Below, piece after piece: positions 17,201 through 20,540 of a stretch of 20,540 nucleotides of DNA. Below the pieces are notes generated by a model. It saw only the letters and a list, made by a program, of their open reading frames with translations. It ran no database searches and was not told the DNA's origin. A program made the position numbers and the translations under genes. The stretch comes from Candidatus Rifleibacteriota bacterium (lineage in GTDB: Bacteria > Riflebacteria > Ozemobacteria > Ozemobacterales > Ozemobacteraceae), in contig JAKQOH010000151.1 in assembly GCA_029565415.1 (NCBI GenBank), positions 1 through 20,540 of the forward strand. Reading direction: 5' to 3'. Positions within the stretch are counted from its first letter, which is position 1, and each line of letters begins with the position of its first letter.

Positions 17201-17247
17201 CGGAGTTCGGCAGCCATTCCGAGAGCTTCGTTCTGACCGTGAAATGA
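11275..17247 (+). CDS. Bacterial alpha-2-macroglobulin family protein with thioester motif
   Basis: The 1990-residue secreted protein should trap proteases in the periplasm or at the cell surface: cleavage of a bait region springs a conformational change and exposes a reactive thioester. A signal peptide (MHRINILFLIALLIAFAVSP, cleavage near AAA at about 22-24; no lipobox) is followed by a helical N-terminal region of about 400 residues. The MG2 signature TDRGLYRPGQ is at 578-587. A Met/Pro/Ala-rich flexible tract at about 1152-1212 may be the bait region. The thioester motif CAEQ is at 1452-1455 in HECAEQMFNRLYANS, followed by the helical thioester domain and a C-terminal receptor-binding-like domain (DYLPKGVYVFEY near the end). 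Size and layout recall the large alpha-2-macroglobulins of Bacteroidetes. GGGAGG lies 6 nt before the chosen ATG; in-frame upstream sequence is not signal-like. PbpC, the E. coli partner of some homologues, is not adjacent. Confidence 0.93.
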   Translation: MHRINILFLIALLIAFAVSPLAAADRAKMWAEVDKAVNEGLPQTAVEKLDPIITSAVSDKKFTEAARAICKKIVLEGNIQGNKAEEKIVRLEKEIETADASLRPLLRVVLARWYWHYFQQNNWRFLERTRTEGLDEKDFTTWDLPKLFNKIGSLYESVLADEAQLQATPLSELDEILDRGNQPSELRPTVFDFYAHQALEFYTSGEQAGAAPQEAFEIDAASPVFDDAKTFVAWNVVATDTASPKYRSLKLYQRLLKFHLDRADLSALIDVDLARLRWANAVAIPNGRSDRYIERLKAVAAEYVSNPVANMALAMCAEELVERGKRKDAWDIANEGRKRFPVSDGGILCQNLIIQLEAKQLSAVTERVSGAPTAQVKVSWCNIDQVHFKLVDLSDWDLFRERSYDPETFTWDETQQILRQKAAATWDANLEPTPDFTVKSKIIDLPKMKAGLYMLFASWKPDFPTDNNAIRYTPVWYTKLGLVVRNRNGICDGLLADNETGKPIAGGRIEAHTMNYNTGWKRQAVAETDADGVFRFDAKLDGAVLVAQADGERLTHHGRTSSWAPGKRGVDERVFFFTDRGLYRPGQTIQFKAVCVRIDPDTNRYEVLPDRAFIVSFRDVNGEEVAKAEMKTNDFGSCQGTFTAPTGRLTGAMTLEAAGINGSTGIRVEEYKRPKFKVTLDPPAEAARLGEEVVLTGLAQSYTMAAIDGAEVKFRVSRETQLPPWCWWCVVPAGGDQEIAHGKLVTDAQGRFTIRFPAKPDTSIPEENQPIFTYRVSADVTDSAGETRSQSIGVRIGYTALEMSVSAPHWIHAGKAFQASLNTRTLDGKGIPAGGKLTVTVLAAPEKMPRRSGFPWEAGEADPTNISTWKDGAQISEQEFNTSVDGTGNAQLTLPAGAYRITLKARDRFNKEVVTKQTFVVIDPEATSWNVREPSRFTVQNSNAEVGDTFRALWATGYETGRAYVEIEQRGRILEKYWTPEGQTQHLIELPIKEKLRGGFTVRVTYFRENRVYLHQEPVYVPWSNKKLNLSFAHFTSKLQPGQEESWTITVKGPEAEAQAIELAAALYDASLDAFMPFDWMRSFSFFYADSSMAQQAEANLQKHLSSLCEDWNIGGTSVYRRYPQLKGDLVTNFMGYAMSRAKGLSFADSEMMPQAMTEGAMPVPSPAMAPSMDMAVDEMKEMRSEASNLAVGGAAARREPQPSEAPKPQGPDLDKVSARANLNETAFFLPQLISNEKNEVVLKFTMPEALTTWKFLGFAHGKACQSGGLTAETVTQKDLMVQPNPPRFLREGDLLAFTAKVTNMTDKPLEGRIRMTLSDPATGADRTKEFGIAASEQAFTVPAKESRTVAWNLNVPDGAGIVAYKVVGAAGNVSDGEENLLPVLARRILVREALPLPIRGPASKAFKLQKLIDSAGSSTLRTESLTVQMTSNPAWYAVQALPYLMEFPHECAEQMFNRLYANSLARFIAASDPKIKKVFETWKADEPQGGQALRSNLEKNEALKSVLLLETPWVREAKSETEAKHRIGLLFDTNRIESEVAKITDTLTKMQFTDGAWPWFPGGRPDSFITLYIATGYGRMRHLGVDIDVAPATCAWNHLDAWIDEIYRDILKHGHKDENHLSPLIAFYFYGRSFFLKDAPIPASAKEAVAYFRGQAAKYWLDLGSRLAQGHLALGLNRFGDTTVAKKIMASMKERSVTDEELGRFWRDTELSFSWYRAPIETQALMIEAFDEVMNDQEAVEECKVWLLKQKQTQDWKTTKATADAVYALLLKGTDLLASDKLVKVEVGGEEVKPEKVEAGTGFYEKRWAGTEVKPAFGEIKVTKDDKGVAWGGLHWQYLEDMSKVTPHETNLKLRKTLFLKRDSASGPVITPIASGAALAVGDLMTVRIELRTDRDLEYVHMKDQRGSGLEPTEVLSQYRYQDGLGYYQSTKDTATHFFFDYLPKGVYVFEYTLRVQHRGIYQSGMAEIQCMYAPEFGSHSESFVLTVK

Positions 17248-17252
17248 TCTGA

Positions 17253-17281
17253 TTGCGGGAAGCGCCCGTCCGGCATATCAT
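17253..17281 (+). promoter_or_regulatory. Possible promoter nested in the terminator, for the ion-channel gene
   Basis: TTGCGG (17253-17258) and TATCAT (17276-17281) are separated by exactly 17 nt. The -10-like element falls in the loop of the terminator hairpin. Only 19 nt separate the terminator tail from the channel ATG, so the channel needs either readthrough or a promoter placed this way. Motif evidence only. Confidence 0.35.
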
Positions 17282-17304
17282 TCCGGACGGGCGCATTTCT
17301 TTTT
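17262..17304 (+). terminator. Rho-independent terminator of the alpha-2-macroglobulin gene
   Basis: GCGCCCGTCCGG (17262-17273) and CCGGACGGGCGC (17283-17294) form a perfect 12-bp stem with a 9-nt loop, followed by ATTTCTTTTT. It begins 15 nt after the stop codon. Confidence 0.93.
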
Positions 17305-17323
17305 GATCCGGAGGAGTCACGGC

Positions 17324-18520
17324 ATGATCGAATCGCTCACCAGTCCCGCCGGCGTTGCCTTCCGAGGGCTCGGATGGTTCTTCCCTGCGGGTGCGCGCAG
17401 CAGATCGCGTTCCCGGAACATATCTCTCACCCTGCTGGCTATATTCCTTTTCATATACATAATCAACAATAGAACAGGCCTTTGCGCCCCCGTCGGCACG
17501 GTTACAGGCGAACTGGCCTCTTCCGCAGAAATCCCCTCCCCCATTGCATCGACGGGAACGGGGCTTCCGCCCTCCAGCCCTGTCCTCCCCGTCACCGAGC
17601 TGCCATCCCTGCTGAAGTCGGCCGAGGAGATATCGGGGCCACACCAGAAAGTGAAGGTCGGCTTCTACTTCAACACGGCCGGCAAGATCGATTTCCAGAC
17701 ATCCAGCCTGCCGCTCGACTTCTATCTCTGGATGATGTATCGGGGCGAGGAAGAGCCCAGGTTCGAGTTCATGAACTGCCGGATGCTCCAGATCGAGAAG
17801 CAGGAAGAACACAAGCCGTATGCGGGCACAGACGTGAATTATCTCGTGTTCAAGGTTTCAGGAATCTTCGACCAGAACATCGATTATCGCAATTACCCGT
17901 TCGACTCGTTCACCGTGCGCGTGCTGCTCGAGGATGTCGAACAGGAAATCGAACTGCGAGAATACCTTCCCGACACACGCGATTCCGCTCTTGATACATC
18001 GTTTCGTCTCGTTGGCTGGGACATCAAGGCGTTTCGGATCGTGAACCTGGTCCATACGTATTCCACATCGTTCGGTCTCGAGTCGGAAAAGCGGGACCGG
18101 TATTCCCAGATCGCGGCGGAGATCGACGTGTCGCGATTGAATCCGATCATTTTCGCGAAAACGGTGGCACCTGCGATCATTTTCATTCTCATCGCGACGC
18201 TCGGCTCGATGCTGCCGCTCGAACAGATTTCACAGAAGATCAGCCTCGCCGTTGCGGCCTTGTTCAGCTCGGTGGCGTACCACATCAATCTATCGCAGGG
18301 GCTTCCGCCCCTCAGTTATCTCACATTCATCGACCGGATGATGATCGCGAACTACTCGATCATCTTCCTCTGCCTGGTGTTCTCTGTTGGAATGCACCTT
18401 GCAAACAAGAACGGTCTCGAGCGGACGGAACGATTTTTTTCGTTCGTTTCGCACTGGATCGTCCCCGTTCTTGTCACCGCAGATCTCTATATGCTTCTCG
18501 CCAGTTGCAAGATGATCTGA
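17324..18520 (+). CDS. Pentameric ligand-gated ion channel homologue (prokaryotic Cys-loop family)
   Basis: The 398-residue product has a basic N-terminus (Arg/Ser-rich), a hydrophobic signal or anchor at about 35-48, and a Ser/Pro/Thr-rich linker. A beta-sandwich ligand-binding domain follows at about 108-270, including DFYLWMMYRG and the family hallmark IDYRNYPFDSF, in the position where animal receptors have the Cys loop (no Cys pair here). Four helices follow: M1 (NPIIFAKTVAPAIIFILIA), the pore helix M2 (KISLAVAALFSSVAYHI), M3 (ANYSIIFLCLVFSVGM) and M4 near the C-terminus. The M2-M3 linker LPPLSYLTFIDRMM closely parallels ELIC. In M2, K305 aligns with 0', S307 with 2', F314 with 9' and I321 with 16'; the acidic -1'/-2' ring of cation-selective relatives is replaced by Gln/Ser. 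GGAGGAG lies 7 nt before the ATG. The ligand and ion are unknown. Confidence 0.88.
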   Translation: MIESLTSPAGVAFRGLGWFFPAGARSRSRSRNISLTLLAIFLFIYIINNRTGLCAPVGTVTGELASSAEIPSPIASTGTGLPPSSPVLPVTELPSLLKSAEEISGPHQKVKVGFYFNTAGKIDFQTSSLPLDFYLWMMYRGEEEPRFEFMNCRMLQIEKQEEHKPYAGTDVNYLVFKVSGIFDQNIDYRNYPFDSFTVRVLLEDVEQEIELREYLPDTRDSALDTSFRLVGWDIKAFRIVNLVHTYSTSFGLESEKRDRYSQIAAEIDVSRLNPIIFAKTVAPAIIFILIATLGSMLPLEQISQKISLAVAALFSSVAYHINLSQGLPPLSYLTFIDRMMIANYSIIFLCLVFSVGMHLANKNGLERTERFFSFVSHWIVPVLVTADLYMLLASCKMI

Positions 18521-18632
18521 GTTCCATCACCTGACACATATAGTCATTACGATATTTTCAGGGCGCGCCTCATCCATACTCCTCCCTGCCAAGGCATCTC
18601 GTGACGGGTCCAGAGTTCGTCATTGGATCCAT

Positions 18633-18662
18633 TTGCGTGGGGAACATCGGAACGGATACAAT
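18633..18662 (+). promoter_or_regulatory. Possible promoter of the DUF362/Fe-S pair
   Basis: TTGCGT (18633-18638) and TACAAT (18657-18662, five of six to consensus) are separated by 18 nt and lie 32 nt upstream of the ATG at 18695. The rest of the 174-bp gap after the channel gene shows no terminator hairpin or small gene. Confidence 0.4.
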
Positions 18663-18694
18663 ACTCATCGAATTCTGTCAGGAGGATGAGAACG

Positions 18695-19609
18695 ATGAAG
18701 AGGCGTGATTTCCTGAAGATGGCGGCAGGCGCCGCCGCCGCTGTTTCCCTGGGTTCGGTCGTCTCAAGAAGTTCCGCCCTGTTCGCCCAGGAAGCCGCAA
18801 CGTTTCCTCCTTCCGTCTGGGTCGAAGGCGGCGAGCCGGCCGCTCTGTTGAAAGCTGCACTCGATGCCTACGGCGGCATGGGACGGTTCGTATCTGCCGG
18901 AGACGTCGTCGTGGTCAAGCCCAACATCGGCTGGGACCGCACGCCCGAGCTTGCCGGCAACACCAACCCCGACCTCGTCGCCGAGGTCGTGAAGGCCTGC
19001 CTGGCGGCGGGAGCCGCAAAGGTGAAGGTATTCGATCGCACCTGCAACAATGCCCGCCGGACCTACGTCAGCAGCCTGATCGAGGAGAAGGCGGCCGAAG
19101 CCGGCGCCGAAGTGACGCATGTCCGTGACGACGGCTTCGTCGAACATCCTCTTCCCAACGGGAAGGTGTTGAAATCCTGGCCGGTCTACAAAGAGTATCT
19201 CGACGCCACGAAGGTGATCAACGTGCCGATTGCCAAACATCACGGCATGGCAACGGTCACGCTGGGCTTGAAAAACCTGATGGGCGTGATGGGCGGCTCG
19301 CGCGGGGAGATCCACACCCCGTTCCAGCAGAAGGTTGTTGATATTGCAATGCATATTCTACCTACCATCACGATCATCGACGCGTACCGGATTCTGATGA
19401 ATCATGGCCCCTCGGGCGGCGATCCGGCCGACGTCAAGCTCACGAAAACCCTGGTTATGAGCCCATGCACGCTCTCTGCCGATGTCACGGCCCTTCCGCT
19501 GTTCGGCCACGCGCTGGACGCCATCCCGTATTTGAAGGAAGCCGTCTCACGAGGCATCGCGAAGAACGACATCGCCACCCTCCAGCCGAAGAAAATCCTT
19601 CTTTCCTGA
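18695..19609 (+). CDS. Tat-exported DUF362 protein
   Basis: The 304-residue product opens with MKRRDFLKMAAGAAAAVSLG, a textbook twin-arginine (Tat) signal with likely cleavage after ALFA at about residue 31, so it would be exported folded. The rest matches the DUF362 family: VVVVKPNIGWDR at about 71-82, the NPDLVAEVVKACLAAGA segment, and a conserved block KHHGMATVTLGLKNLMGVMG. The function of DUF362 is not established; many members occur with or are fused to ferredoxin domains. This one has only scattered cysteines and no [4Fe-4S] motif of its own, and the next gene supplies two. I chose the ATG at 18695 (GGAGG 9 nt upstream) over the in-frame ATG at 18686, which abuts the GGAGG. The following gene starts 15 nt after the stop, so the two are probably co-transcribed. 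Confidence 0.88.
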   Translation: MKRRDFLKMAAGAAAAVSLGSVVSRSSALFAQEAATFPPSVWVEGGEPAALLKAALDAYGGMGRFVSAGDVVVVKPNIGWDRTPELAGNTNPDLVAEVVKACLAAGAAKVKVFDRTCNNARRTYVSSLIEEKAAEAGAEVTHVRDDGFVEHPLPNGKVLKSWPVYKEYLDATKVINVPIAKHHGMATVTLGLKNLMGVMGGSRGEIHTPFQQKVVDIAMHILPTITIIDAYRILMNHGPSGGDPADVKLTKTLVMSPCTLSADVTALPLFGHALDAIPYLKEAVSRGIAKNDIATLQPKKILLS

Positions 19610-19624
19610 CGCGGAGTCGAAACC

Positions 19625-20540
19625 ATGCTTTCGCTGCGACGCATCGTCCAGGGAATTGCCCTCATAGGCTTTGTTGCCCTGTTTCTTGCGGCCCGGTATC
19701 CCTTCAAGCCGTTTCTCCCCATCGATCTGGGACTGCGCTTCTCACCATTTGCGGCAATCGCCGATTCGCTGGCCTCCTGGCACCTCGCTACCGCCTTCTG
19801 GCCAGGGTTTCTCATCCTGCTTGCGACGCCCCTTCTCGGCAGGTTCTTCTGCGGCTGGCTCTGCCCGCTCGGCTCCGCATTCGACCTGTGGCGGCGCATC
19901 ACGGGCGCCCAACCGGGGCCGGCAGCCTCCCTGCCCCGGCTTCCGAAGGTGCTGCTGTTCGTGGGGCTCTGCTTCACTGCCGTGGCCGGCGGCCCCTTCT
20001 GGGGCTGGTTCGATCCTCTTGCCCTGTTCAACAGACTTCTGACGGGAGTCGTCCACCCCATTGTATCTCATATCATTGTTTATATATCATCTTTTCTCGA
20101 GTGGATTCCGGGCTTCACTGCCTTCAAGCGGAGCGCTGCAAAGCTTCTGATGCCCGAACCCCTCTTCCATCCCGCACAGTTCTGGAGCCTTGCGGCGCTG
20201 TTCCTGTTCTTCGCGGTGCTCGAGCACGTCAGGCCCCGCTTCTGGTGCCGTTCCCTCTGTCCTGCGGGCGCCCTCCTCGGCCTCTGTGCCTCACGGCGTC
20301 TTCAAACCCGGCGGATCGATGAATCCTGCATCAATTGCGGCGCATGCGGCCGCATCTGCCCGATGGACGCCGTCGAAGCTTCCCCGCGCCGGATCGATCC
20401 CGTCGAGTGCATCGAATGCCGCCTCTGTGACGGGGTCTGCCCACCCGGCACGACGGCGATCGTCAAGCGATTCTCGTTCGGCCCCCGGGAAGCCCGCCCC
20501 ATCGATCTCACGCGGCGTCGCCTCCTGGGATCGGCCGCGT
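19625..20540 (+). CDS. NapH/YccM-like membrane iron-sulfur protein (3' end beyond window)
   Basis: The frame stays open from the ATG at 19625 to the right edge: 305 codons, incomplete. The N-terminal half is a multi-helix membrane domain with two FxCxxxCP motifs (C76/C80 in FFCGWLCPLG; C208/C212 in FWCRSLCPAG), typical of NapH/CcoG/YccM-type electron-transfer proteins. Two [4Fe-4S] ferredoxin motifs follow: C235, C238, C241, C245 and C262, C265, C268, C272, each ending in CP. After them TRRRLLGSAA (296-305) looks like an internal twin-arginine segment, suggesting a further helix and possibly a MauM/NapG-like iron-sulfur domain past the edge. The likely role is passing electrons between the membrane quinone pool and a periplasmic partner, perhaps the DUF362 protein just upstream. 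GGAG lies 8 nt before the start. Confidence 0.87.
   Translation, partial: MLSLRRIVQGIALIGFVALFLAARYPFKPFLPIDLGLRFSPFAAIADSLASWHLATAFWPGFLILLATPLLGRFFCGWLCPLGSAFDLWRRITGAQPGPAASLPRLPKVLLFVGLCFTAVAGGPFWGWFDPLALFNRLLTGVVHPIVSHIIVYISSFLEWIPGFTAFKRSAAKLLMPEPLFHPAQFWSLAALFLFFAVLEHVRPRFWCRSLCPAGALLGLCASRRLQTRRIDESCINCGACGRICPMDAVEASPRRIDPVECIECRLCDGVCPPGTTAIVKRFSFGPREARPIDLTRRRLLGSAA

Overview
The window comes from a high-GC, apparently diderm bacterium. Evidence for two membranes is a zinc amidase acting on peptidoglycan, several exported TPR proteins, a secreted alpha-2-macroglobulin and Tat signals. The mix of genes resembles uncultivated lineages such as Ozemobacterota/Riflebacteria or deltaproteobacteria-like groups, but that is an impression and no taxonomic marker gene is present. 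I see no tRNA, rRNA, CRISPR array, transposase, integrase or phage gene. The region reads as ordinary chromosome with some unusual genes.

Layout. (1) At 1-1337, the 5' end of an unknown exported protein on the minus strand diverges from a CbpA/DnaJ-type co-chaperone. The shared upstream region holds a strong operator-like palindrome, and a short GC-rich palindromic repeat follows dnaJ. (2) At 1338-6828, four plus-strand genes form a tight operon closed by a clear terminator. They encode a zinc N-acetylmuramoyl-L-alanine amidase with a second, metal-less amidase-like C-terminal domain; a zinc-ribbon/TM/double OB-fold-like protein; a TctA-family (DUF112-like) permease; and a YdjM-like membrane metal-dependent hydrolase with a large insertion. 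The last three are coupled by overlap or 1-nt spacing (ATGA, TGACATG). (3) At 6861-9355, two exported TPR proteins are transcribed divergently from a 171-bp region; the rightward one ends in a strong terminator. (4) At 9465-11168 lies an AGCS sodium/amino-acid symporter with an extra hydrophilic insert of about 100 residues. (5) At 11275-17304 lies a 1990-residue bacterial alpha-2-macroglobulin with an intact CxEQ thioester site, ended by a 12-bp-stem terminator. (6) At 17324-18520 lies a prokaryotic pentameric ligand-gated ion channel (Cys-loop receptor family without the Cys loop). (7) At 18695-20540, a Tat-exported DUF362 protein is followed after 15 nt by a NapH/YccM-like membrane protein with two [4Fe-4S] motifs and a second internal twin-arginine motif; this gene runs off the right edge.

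How they work together. Most products belong to the cell envelope: peptidoglycan cleavage, periplasmic TPR scaffolds, protease trapping, solute uptake, ion gating and periplasmic electron transfer. The best candidate for an undescribed system is the four-gene amidase-zinc ribbon/OB-permease-hydrolase operon, because the TctA-like permease has no TctB/TctC partner here and both enzyme genes carry unusual extra domains. The most striking single genes are the ion channel and the pseudo-duplicated amidase. No stretch of more than 300 bases lacks a gene.
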